Assembly: GCF_037042905.1 (NCBI RefSeq)
Contig: NC_087262.1
Location: forward strand, 10,087,501-10,151,500
Reading direction: 5' to 3'
Length of the DNA stretch: 64,000 nt
Origin: Lytechinus pictus
Lineage: Eukaryota > Echinodermata > Echinoidea > Temnopleuroida > Toxopneustidae
In this document: positions 58,601-64,000 of the stretch, piece by piece
Layout of the letters: every line of letters begins with the position of its first letter
Position numbering within the stretch: position 1 is the first letter of the stretch
The notes under the pieces: generated by a model
What the model was told of the DNA's origin: nothing
Database searches by the model: none
What the model saw: the letters and a program-made list of their open reading frames with translations, nothing else
Program-made: the position numbers and the translations under genes

Positions 58601-60674
58601 ATATACCGAGGTGGAAGGCAAGGTAGCCACCTATCCCCATTATTACTTTCTTGGAAAAAATAAGATCTGAAATTTTAGAAACTTATTGACATGCGCATAT
58701 GGATGATTGGTATGTACTATTTATGAATAAAAAACAAACGAAAATATAGTAAATCAGTTTCCGTCATGCTTCAGGAGCTAAAGGAGCATTTCATGAAGCA
58801 TCTTGTCAGTGATTGTCTATGTCCAACTTGCTCTCAGCCAATCAGATGCAAGTATTTCAGAAGCTTATAACAGCTGCCAGTGAAAACCCCTGACATGGCG
58901 CTGCATGAAAAGCTCCACAAATAATATTTTCCAAGAGCATTCCATTCAAAAGATGCAAAAGATGCAGGCATGCCTCCCTGAAGATGCACAAGGTGCAGGA
59001 CATCCACAAGGTCCACATGGTCTGCAAGATCCACCAAGGCCTGGAAACCTGGATAAAGATTGAAACGATACACACCTCCTTTGGGCCTACCTGGTAGGAT
59101 TTCAAAGAGGTACTTCCCCGGTTCTTCGGCCGTGTACGGGTGCTTCTTGAGGACATTGCCACGTAGCGGGATGTAGCCAAGGGCTCGGGTGTCTTCTTCC
59201 TTGGTGTAGTAGTACATGAATTCACCGGAAACCTAAGGAACATGAGATAACGGGAAAAGCCTCAGTCAAGTACAACAGGACAAGTTTATTTTTACAGTAA
59301 GTTTAGATGGTGTCATCATGAATTACCCAACTTATTCAGCTCCGGGGACACGACATTTGCTCAGGAAGGCATAGGGTTAGAGTAATAGGATTGTACTAGA
59401 GTTTTGGGTTCAGAACAATGTAAATACAAACTAGGATTAGGGTTTATTTAGTTTGGGAGGTTAAATTTTATGTTTGGCTTCATGAGCAGATTTTCCATCA
59501 GATCAATTGTCGCTGGAGCAAATGTCATGGAACCTCAGATCATGATACGCTTCACAGGGACCTGGCCACGGAGGATTATTCTATTGTTAATAGGGGTGCT
59601 GAGCATTGCCACAGCACCCCAGTGACAATAGATAATCCTCCATGACCAGGTCCATGATAATAATAATAATAGCCAATTTTTATAAAGTGCTTTTCCCAGA
59701 ATGGCCCAAAGCGCGTTACAGCATATTATTACCCCGGTCATTGGATTCATTTCAATCCCGCACGAAAAGTGCACAATTTCCACTCCCTGGGGAGCATTCC
59801 TTGCATTCATCGCAGCCTCATTATGACGCTGGCAAAATCGAACATACAATATCTTTCGCATCCTACCGGGTACCCATTTAGCACCTGGGTCGAGAGTGGC
59901 AAAGTGTGGATTAACGCCTTGCCAAAGGACGCTAGACCGCGGTGAGATTCGAACACACGACCCTCTGCTTACAAGGCTAGAGTCAGAACCACTACACCAC
60001 GGCTCTTCCATGATGCTTCGAGTCTACAAAACTTGTCCCAAGATGCATGAACATGACCACACTGATGTCGTAATGGCATAGAACATGGCCTTGGGTATAC
60101 AGTGTAACACATCAAACTTTGAGAAAAAACATTAAAACATACTAGCCATGTCATAGTGTGTGATAAAGCTGCCTGGGCTTTGTAACACAAAGGTCTAAAT
60201 ACCAATGACCAATCAAGATTATTGTTGCACGGGCACTCTGTTTAAAATACTGACCGGGAACCAATCAGTGCGGTTCTTTCATACTTGCAATTTACTGCAA
60301 ACCTTTGTGTTAAGGAGCCCAGATGTCATTGCAACAAAGAAGCTAATCATAAACAGTATTCTGAATGAGAAATTCACAACCCTAAACATCCCCACGACTC
60401 CATACAAATCAAAAGGTTTCTGGAATTCATTCATTCGTGTTTAATAATGATATCTTTTCCTCCACATTGGTCTGGTGTTTGTGAAATCTACCCACAGGTG
60501 CAACTTGTGAAGAAGCGATTTTTCGGGTCATCCCGGCTTTACCTTGAAGTACCGTCGTTGCCAGGAGCGGAACGCCCCGCCTTGCTTCTTGAGCCATCCT
60601 CGGTGGATGACATCTTCATCCTGGATGTTGATGATGCGATCCGTCATCCTCCGGTTCGAAACATGGACGTCATT
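37607..60674 (-). CDS. ARHGAP24: PH-RhoGAP-coiled-coil protein, ARHGAP22/24/25 family, seven exons, start uncertain
   Basis: It is a GTPase-activating protein for Rac/Rho-type small GTPases; vertebrate ARHGAP24 (FilGAP) acts at the actin cortex with filamin A. The seven exons join in matching phases and encode 606 residues (597 from the first ATG at 60647). A PH domain occupies residues about 24-135 (GWLKKQGGAFRSWQRRYFK, then EDTRALGYIPLRGN, ATNQAEMDEWTQVIRRVM). The linker GGGIFGQSL is specific to this subfamily. The RhoGAP domain (about 150-335) has the arginine finger R178 in EEGIFRLPG, K216 in LLKLYLRSLPEP and N291/N299 in NLSTVFGPN. A long serine-rich region with PVPPPR follows, then a coiled coil (541-600). 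Human paralogues have 640-750 residues. The symbol is subfamily-level: this could be a co-orthologue of all three vertebrate genes. An upstream exon must exist because exon 1 here starts at an acceptor. Confidence 0.9.
37830..38095. mobile_element. Half of a TTAA family A MITE in the last intron
   Basis: It contains AATAGTGAGGGACATCATC, CTTTCTTATTTTACATCCGA and ends GGGGAGGACTTTACCTTTAA, matching the right half of the family A element at 33057. The left arm is missing. Confidence 0.75.
38347..38460 (-). CDS. ARHGAP24: RhoGAP gene coiled-coil exon
   Basis: 114 bases between CGGCAG and GTAAGT, both phase 0. It encodes EQVRALKQELSKQKEDYDQK, then LRKWKMKCEGMQIQYDNA, a heptad-like coiled coil equivalent to the C-terminal dimerisation helix of the family. 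Confidence 0.87.
38461..41272. other. RhoGAP gene intron, no further exon seen
   Basis: T-rich and AT-rich DNA. Around 40265-40290 an AATTCAATTCAAGG-type tail suggests the 3' end of a minus-strand LINE, with a possible low-similarity coding relic at 39963-40256 (LVLSDELGLG). Too weak to name. Confidence 0.4.
41273..41790. mobile_element. Foldback element with two identical 62-base hairpins
   Basis: The outer ends ACCCTTTTTACACA and TGTGTAAAAAGGGT (through GTGTGTAAAAAGGGT) are inverse. Inside, perfect hairpins at 41471-41532 and 41701-41762 have 29-base arms starting TTAACCCCGTACTATAGG around four-base loops (TGCC and GGCA, inverses of each other). More partial copies of AACCCCGTACTA or its relatives run through the element. 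Confidence 0.9.
41904..42925. mobile_element. 1-kb TIR element with AAAGGAGACCAAAACCC ends
   Basis: The left AAAGGAGACCAAAACCCAAT and the right, read inversely, GAAGGAAACCAAAACCCAAG are terminal inverted repeats. The inside has no recognised transposase. Open frames at 41946-42226 are unassigned. Confidence 0.7.
43519..44605 (-). CDS. ARHGAP24: RhoGAP gene main exon: GAP core and serine-rich region
   Basis: 1087 bases between TATTAG and GTATGT. Its first base completes the catalytic arginine codon. It encodes LPGRTNKVKELQDLYDVG, VHTVASLLKLYLRSLPEP, MGVLNLSTVFGPNMFR, then PVPPPR, several serine/threonine-rich segments (SISGSDTASISSLGTSEQ) and ends SYSHLQ. The GC content is clearly higher than the surrounding introns. 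Frames on the opposite strand are shadows. Confidence 0.92.
45320..45593. mobile_element. hAT-type MITE with 8-base target duplication
   Basis: Ends CACTAGCGTACCT and, read inversely, CAGTGGCGTACCTTGG, flanked exactly by CCCCCTAT on both sides (45312-45319 and 45594-45601). The inside has long poly-G, poly-C and poly-T runs and a duplicated GCTTGTCAAAT segment. CAG-type termini with an 8-base duplication point to hAT. Confidence 0.85.
46101..46585. mobile_element. MITE between two copies of a 45-base repeat
   Basis: A MITE at 46145-46540 has ends GTCTGCACCAGCCCGAGTTT and the inverse AAACTCAGGCTGGTGCAG. It is flanked by direct copies of a 45-base segment starting AATGAGA and ending GCCCTCCCTTAA (46101-46144 and 46541-46585). 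The interior has AATCTCGAGATT palindromes and GCGCGCTATTT. Confidence 0.85.
46633..47113. mobile_element. Palindromic MITE, TTAA family C
   Basis: It begins TTAAAGGGGAAGTTCACCCT and ends AACTTCCCCTTTG. Arms pair through TTTGAGGAAAATCCATTAA and TTCCTCAAAC. TGACGTCA-type cores occur in both arms (46764, 46993). Confidence 0.82.
47993..48465. mobile_element. Palindromic MITE, TTAA family C, second copy
   Basis: Ends TTAAAGGGGAGGTTCACCCT / GAACTTCCCCTTTAA; arms share GGTTTGAAGAAAATCCATC and its inverse. Related to 46633-47113. Confidence 0.82.
48797..49062. repeat. ATT-type trinucleotide microsatellite
   Basis: Imperfect TTATTATTA runs with interruptions. The asparagine/isoleucine-rich frame on the minus strand is an artefact. 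Shorter stretches of the same kind are at 47445-47487 and 57275-57340. Confidence 0.9.
50095..50383 (-). mobile_element. tRNA-derived SINE
   Basis: On the minus strand it starts GTGGAGCGTCATGGCCCGGT, with A box TGGCCCGGTGG and B box GGTTCAAATCC, then a body shared with the copy at 62814-63112 (over 90% alike by eye), ending in an ATT repeat. Confidence 0.88.
50621..50830. repeat. Three tandem 70-base repeats
   Basis: Units begin AAATCCACACATATTGGATC at 50621, 50691 and 50761 and are nearly identical, so expansion was recent. A 97-codon plus-strand frame across them is a by-product. Confidence 0.93.
51773..51913. mobile_element. Short MITE with AGGGATGCCAGTT ends
   Basis: AGGGATGCCAGTT and AACTGGCATCCCT are perfect inverted repeats; GAAT lies on both sides. 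It is inserted in one copy of the exon-end array. Confidence 0.88.
52012..52150. mobile_element. Short MITE with GACATTTGCTCC-type ends
   Basis: Left CACGACATTTGCTCC, right GGAGCAAAGGTCATAG (imperfect inverse), with a GGAGCAAAGGTCA duplication at the right. The inside has AGGGTTAGGGTTAGG. The same family is at 59338-59535. It is inserted in another copy of the exon-end array. Confidence 0.75.
52381..52513 (-). CDS. ARHGAP24: RhoGAP gene exon with the arginine-finger segment
   Basis: 133 bases from GTGACAG to GTAAAA. It encodes (G)IFGQSLLDTLTSES ... QIPSIIEQCVTFIKNHGL, then YEEGIF and the first two bases of the catalytic arginine codon. An inner GTATCT after GAGGAAG is a second potential donor, but using it would remove GIFR, so the downstream one is preferred. 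Confidence 0.92.
52613..52870. mobile_element. Foldback element with GACCCACGAGCCGG repeats
   Basis: Ends TTACCGTG / CACGGTAA. CACGAGCCGG and its inverse CCGGCTCGCGGG recur several times with GACACGGCAATTTT. It is non-coding, in the RhoGAP intron. Confidence 0.65.
52950..53854 (-). repeat. Tandem array of the PH-exon end of the RhoGAP gene
   Basis: Four extra copies of the 3' end of exon 53855-53980 plus following intron. Aligned exon-end bases are 53769, 53683, 53106 and 53014. The unit is 86-92 bases without the MITE in one copy. The two nearest copies keep the coding segment VQVIRRVMY and a GTAAGA donor. Confidence 0.88.
53154..53630. mobile_element. MITE inside one PH-exon-array copy
   Basis: Ends AGGTGGTTTCAGACCGCC and, inverse, AGGTGGTTTCAAATCGCC, flanked by ATT on both sides. 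Sister copies of the array show the uninterrupted sequence TCCATTGAGTG, so the insertion site is exact. A 3-base duplication would fit PIF/Harbinger. Confidence 0.88.
53855..53980 (-). CDS. ARHGAP24: RhoGAP gene PH-domain exon (C-terminal half)
   Basis: 126 bases between CTCCCAG and GTAAGA. It encodes KASQGRLAGNHDSFLLWATN, QAEMDEWTQVIRRVMYGK, RGG. The tryptophan in DEWTQVI is the invariant PH helix tryptophan. The exon starts and ends after one codon base. Confidence 0.9.
54081..55181. other. RhoGAP gene intron, nothing recognised
   Basis: AT-rich DNA without domain or clear repeat. Confidence 0.5.
55182..55340. mobile_element. Short MITE with GGGG(A/G)GCGTTTCAT ends
   Basis: Left GGGGGGCGTTTCATCAAC and, inverse, GGGGAGCGTTTCATGAAAG. 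The inside has AGTTGTCAGATCTGACAACT, a perfect palindrome, and paired GTCGGATAAAAC / GTCCGACAAG motifs. Confidence 0.82.
55342..55614. mobile_element. MITE with GGGCTCCGTCTTACAAAG ends
   Basis: Left GGGCTCCGTCTTACAAAGAG, right CTCTTTGTAAGACGGGGCCC. Inner parts GATTGATCCAATCAATCG are palindromic. Same family as 34226-34494. It directly abuts the preceding MITE. Confidence 0.88.
55615..57047. other. RhoGAP gene intron, unassigned
   Basis: AT-rich DNA with a poly-C run near 56052 and a segment (TATGCCGTTCTTACATAAGT) related to one near 30652, marking a dispersed repeat. Confidence 0.5.
57048..57228. mobile_element. Deleted TTAA family A MITE
   Basis: TTAAAGGACAAGTCCACCCC at the left and GGGGTGGACTTAACCTTTAA at the right. 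The centre of the palindrome is missing compared with 33057-33636. Confidence 0.85.
57229..59090. other. RhoGAP gene intron
   Basis: AT-rich, with an ATT microsatellite (57275-57340), a weak MITE at 58783-58916 (GGAGCATTTCATGAA / TGCATGAAAAGCTCC) and a short internally repetitive stretch at 58950-59040 (AAGGTGCAGGACATCCACAA-like). No exon found. Confidence 0.5.
59091..59232 (-). CDS. ARHGAP24: RhoGAP gene PH-domain exon (N-terminal half)
   Basis: 142 bases between CCTTAG and GTAGGC. It encodes VSGEFMYYYTKEEDTRALGY, IPLRGNVLKKHPYTAEEPGK, YLFEILP plus the first base of a glycine codon. LYYF.DE...PLG-I-L-GN...GK-LFEV.PG is the matching segment in FilGAP. Confidence 0.9.
59338..59535. mobile_element. 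MITE of the GACATTTGCTCC family
   Basis: Left GGGGACACGACATTTGCTC, right GGAGCAAATGTCATGGAACC. Related to 52012-52150. Confidence 0.75.
59558..59653. mobile_element. Small foldback element at a SINE end
   Basis: GGACCTGGCCACGGAGGATT pairs with AATCCTCCATGACCAGGTCC across a loop. It ends where the SINE's ATA-repeat tail begins. Confidence 0.8.
59656..60009 (-). mobile_element. tRNA-derived SINE, second subfamily
   Basis: On the minus strand it starts GGAAGAGCCGTGGTGTAGTG (A box TGGTGTAGTGGTT), B box TGTTCGAATCTC, then TAATCCACACTTTGCCACTC, AATGGGTACCCGG and a tail ATAAAAATTGGC plus an ATT repeat. It shares only the tRNA head and central block with the other copies. No anticodon-loop-intact tRNA gene is present. 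Confidence 0.85.
60175..60320. mobile_element. MITE with GGGCTTTGTAACACAAAGGT ends
   Basis: Right end ACCTTTGTGTTAAGGAGCCC is the inverse of the left with few changes. It lies between the first two RhoGAP exons. A related left end may be at 35992 (GTCCCGTAACACAAAGGTTT). Confidence 0.85.
60543..60674 (-). CDS. ARHGAP24: RhoGAP gene first visible exon (PH start)
   Basis: 132 bases between TGCATTCTAG and GTAAAG, both phase 0. It encodes NDVHVSNRRMTDRIINIQDE, then DVIHRGWLKKQGGAFRSWQR, RYFK. A TAG in the acceptor closes the frame upstream, so either translation starts at the ATG at 60647-60645, or an earlier exon splices in. The strong polypyrimidine tract favours a real acceptor. Confidence 0.85.
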
Positions 60675-62813
60675 CTAGAATGCACAAGAAAACAAAAAGG
60701 ATGAAGTTATCACTGTTATCATTACTTCATAGAGTATCATAGCGATGACATCACAAGATTCTTTTTTTTTTCTTTTGCATTTCAGCGTGTTTTATACATC
60801 TCGGCCGGACATACACATGTAATAAAAACCACCACATCCCAAATTCGGTGGGAGCTGGTCCATGGGGTCCAAGATGACGCCGTATGAATACCTACCTAGC
60901 TCAACTGAGATCAGTATAAATTTGCTTTTATTACAAACAGTTTAATATGAATTTAAATTTTCAGAAAGACACCAAAGAGATGCAAAAAAATGTCCCGAAG
61001 TCATGATATTTTAGTATATACTGAGACCATTCATGTATCTCAGGGAATTGCTCTACTCCCTACATCCATGTTTATAGTACGTTATTGAAAAGAAGCTTCA
61101 TGAAAAAAATAACAGAGCCAAGAGAAACACTTGCCAAGACAAACAGAAGCTGACTCTACTTTAATCAATGCCAAATGTAACATGGCAGAGTGTACATGAT
61201 AAGGGGCTGACACAGAAAACAGTAAAAAACATACAGACAGGAACTACATGTACATACATGTGTACTCATGGAGGAGCATAAACATGTACATAAAACATAC
61301 ATAAATATTGACATAATCACAAAATACAGGTATCAGTACGAAAAGCAAATAGTGCTTTAATCTTTACACCATTATGATCAGGAAAATACCAGGTAATTTG
61401 CCAGTTGATGTAAAAGGCAAAGTACTGGCAAACAGATTTGTACTAGTACTTTTCAAAATTAGCAGTCCAAAAGGCATTTCCCCAATTTCAAAGGAATATT
61501 TGCATTATGAAACATGAAAGCAAGTACACTGTATCATATTCATGGATTTTTTTTATGGGAGACAAGTAGAATTGAGAATCTTTCTTGCAGGCCAAAGAAC
61601 TTAATCTGTTCCGTAAGGAGTCAAAAAAATATCTGTGTATTTCACCTTTTTTTTAACCTAGGGAAAATTTCATGAAACCAATGGTGATTTCTTTTCTCTG
61701 ACTATTTGCAATATGCTACTGAAATCCTCTCATCTGATTGGTCCAGAGCAAAGTAGTCAGTGAAAAACACTGACATGATGTTTCATGAAACACTGCCCTG
61801 TACAAAATCTTGCAATGTCCAAATATATTTACCTGATCAGGCCGGTGTGAACATATTATAGAATATATACTCAGTGTTAGCTTGGGATGAGCACAAGAAT
61901 CAGGAAAGGATGAATTAGTAGGCCTACTCTCTCACAAGCGAGCCATCGAAAACCAATTGCAATACTTAACACGCACACACGAAACCTTTGTGAAACAAGA
62001 CCTTTAGTTAGCAATTTGTATGCAGCTTAATTCCCAAGTACAGTGTAAAAAAGAAAACTAACAAAGTTGATCTTTCAAATTTTGCACAGCAGCCTATGGG
62101 AGAGGCTAGTCTTGTACAAGTACCTTCCCCCAAAAGAAGAGCTAAAAATGTCCCAAAATTTCATGGCTAGACTTTTTTATATCCTAATATGACAGACACG
62201 ATCTGAAATAAGATCACACTATCATCACCATTACTAAATATGATTGCTGCTGAAAAAATATCCTTCTTTTATTTTCATGGTGGCTGCTTAATAAACATAT
62301 CTCAATGATCCCTAATAAAGAAAGGGGATAGTTTGTTTATACATGAACGACAATTGCCTTACCAATTTCAAATCATTACACCTAGCTCTTGTAATATCCA
62401 AATTCTATGATTGTAGAAGAAATTTGAATATATTTAGATCAAGAGCATGGCGCTCCAGAATTAGAACGATTTTTATCGAAATTCATACTGTACACTGGTA
62501 CTTAAAAAAAAAAAACTTCAAGTTCATTATGACTTTGGAAGAACAGTTGAGAAACAGTCAGCTGCCAAAATAACTCTGCCGTAAGCTGTGATATCAGCCC
62601 AATTTATTCCAAGGTTGCCAAGATCGACTGCGGTCCACGCCCAGTGTTAGTCAGAAGATGACAAACTGTATTTTCATCACAACAGCCCCCAACAACTTTC
62701 ATGTTCAGTTGAAGATGACCGGTCTAGACAGTGAGGTAAATATTCAGTGTTCCTATCGAGAAAGATTCTATCCTTCAATTTATTCAAACAAAGTGATACC
62801 TCCTTGGTTTTTA
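60675..62813. other. Upstream intron or 5' region of the RhoGAP gene
   Basis: No exon recognised. A MITE lies at 61660-61799 (AGGGAAAATTTCATGAAACC / TGTTTCATGAAACACTGCCCT). The rest is AT-rich with scattered ACATGTACATG motifs. Confidence 0.5.
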
Positions 62814-63112
62814 TTAATAATAATAATAATAATAATAAAGGTATATTTACCCAGGGTAGCCACTTCAGTTCCGAAAACTGTTCTCCCAGCGGGCCCTGCT
62901 ATTATTACCCGGCTAAGCTAGGCTACCTGTTGGTTGTACACAGCTTTTTGAGGAATTACTTCCTGCCGGTACCCATTTACCTCACCTGGGTCGAGTGCAG
63001 CACACTGTGGATGAATTCCTTGCTGAAGGAAATTACGCCATGGCTGGGATTTGAACCCACGACCCTCTGTTTCAAAGTCCGTAGACTAATCCACTGGGCC
63101 ACGACGCTCCAC
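62814..63112 (-). mobile_element. tRNA-derived SINE
   Basis: On the minus strand: GTGGAGCGTCGTGGCCCAGT, B box GGTTCAAATCC, body and ATT-repeat tail as in 50095-50383. The two copies are close enough to be a young family. Confidence 0.9.
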
Positions 63113-63126
63113 ATTAATGAAGATAT

Positions 63127-63544
63127 GACACCGCTCTCATTACAAACCTAACAACTAGTTTACTGAAAACCGATTCCAGAAACCAGTTTGGAAGATCGCG
63201 TTGCTAGCGTTCCCATTTGATCACCCGAAAGTGGTTTTCAAAACCGCTTCACTGAAAGCGATCTTGATGCTTTGGGTACACTCTCAGTTTCCCGCGAAAT
63301 TTGAAACCGCAGCGTAGACATTCTCCACACGCCCCGGTGCGAAGTTCGCTTCCCGAAGAACGGTTGTGTCCTCACTTATTATGCTAAAACCAGTTTAACA
63401 AGGCAAAGCGATCTTGAAAACTACATCGCGAGGTAGTTTTATGAACCGGTTTGGAAGATCGCTTCCAAGACCGCTTCAACCGTTCTCATACACGTTCAAC
63501 TAGTTTCCACTAACTAGTTTTAGGAAGGTAGTGAGAACGGTGTC
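63127..63544. mobile_element. Foldback MITE with GACACCG(C/T)TCTCA ends
   Basis: Left GACACCGCTCTCATTAC, right GTAGTGAGAACGGTGTC, roughly inverse. GGTTTGGAAGATCGC and ACTAGTT motifs recur inside in both orientations. Confidence 0.8.
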
Positions 63545-64000
63545 AAAGTGACTGGCCATGCTAATATCTATCAAGCTTAAGCTTAGCTAGACCAAGCACT
63601 TTAACTATAAATGCCTGTTGCAGTAACAATCTCAAATGAGTTCAAACAGAATCCAATGAAATGACCACTTGTCATCTTTAACATGTTTAATTGTTCAAAA
63701 CACAGCCTATAAAAAGGGGCTCACAATCATAAACAATGTTCCCAATTAAAACAATAATATATTGCACCCATAAATGACACAAAAAATAGCAACCCAACAG
63801 GCATGGCAAGTGAGAAAATTATAAAGGCTATTAAGTGCATGGGGATTGCCATGGGATGGTGCTGAAAAAGCGAACTTTTTATTTTCCAAAAGATGTTGAC
63901 AGCATTCAAATATGGCTCATCATCACTCCCACTAACAATTGTAATTACAATGAATTTCAATGAACTTTTTCTGTACAAACAAATTTGCCAGAATGTTTGC
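63545..64000. other. Right edge, unassigned
   Basis: A minus-strand 83-codon frame (63727-63978) is hydrophobic (IIFSLAMPVGLLFFVSFM) and sits behind an acceptor-like TTTGTTTGTACAG, but no family was recognised. It could be the last exon of another gene or chance. Confidence 0.25.

Noticed and set aside
59642..60011. Possible tRNA gene and short frames
   Set aside because: The tRNA-like A and B boxes belong to a SINE head: no intact acceptor stem or tRNA 3' end, and a SINE body follows.
60447..60704. 85-codon plus-strand frame
   Set aside because: Antisense shadow of the first visible RhoGAP exon.

Overview
The window is animal nuclear DNA: AT-rich, dominated by introns and transposon-derived repeats, with short exons joined by GT-AG introns and no operons or ribosome binding sites. 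The conserved genes are metazoan. The very common TACATGTA-type motifs, tRNA-derived SINEs, palindromic MITEs and tandem minisatellites suggest an echinoderm, probably a sea urchin. This is an inference from style and was not tested by a search.

Three host genes can be rebuilt exon by exon, with matching phases at every internal junction. (1) Positions 436-3179, plus strand: the last three exons of LARP7, the La-related protein that binds 7SK RNA; the 5' part lies left of the window. (2) Positions 19049-26820, minus strand: a complete four-exon homologue of UPF0561/C2orf68 (151 residues, unknown function). (3) Positions 37607-60674, minus strand: seven exons of a PH-RhoGAP-coiled-coil protein of the ARHGAP22/24/25 (FilGAP) family; the start of its transcript probably lies at or beyond the right edge.

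Layout: 1-5 kb LARP7 end; 5-6.1 kb low-complexity DNA; 6-17.5 kb a transposon graveyard (LINE 3' end, BED-type zinc finger relic, PIF/Harbinger transposase relic, minisatellite with a P2X7-tail-like domain, THAP relic); 17.5-26.8 kb C2orf68, with a nuclear-receptor-site-like satellite in its last intron and a MULE-like element in its first; 26.9-37.4 kb intergenic MITEs and a possible 3-kb element just upstream of the C2orf68 start codon; 37.6-60.7 kb the RhoGAP gene; 60.7-64 kb its upstream intron or 5' region.

The least expected pattern is that exon edges are tandemly duplicated into adjacent DNA at four places in two unrelated genes. LARP7 has extra acceptor-plus-exon-start copies. The PH exon and the catalytic-arginine exon of the RhoGAP gene have extra exon-end-plus-donor copies. 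The last RhoGAP exon has extra copies of its C-terminal coding segment. Several copies keep the coding frame and splice site, and MITEs have landed inside single copies of two of the intronic arrays. The three host genes share no evident pathway (7SK snRNP control, unknown, Rac/Rho signalling), so their proximity looks incidental.
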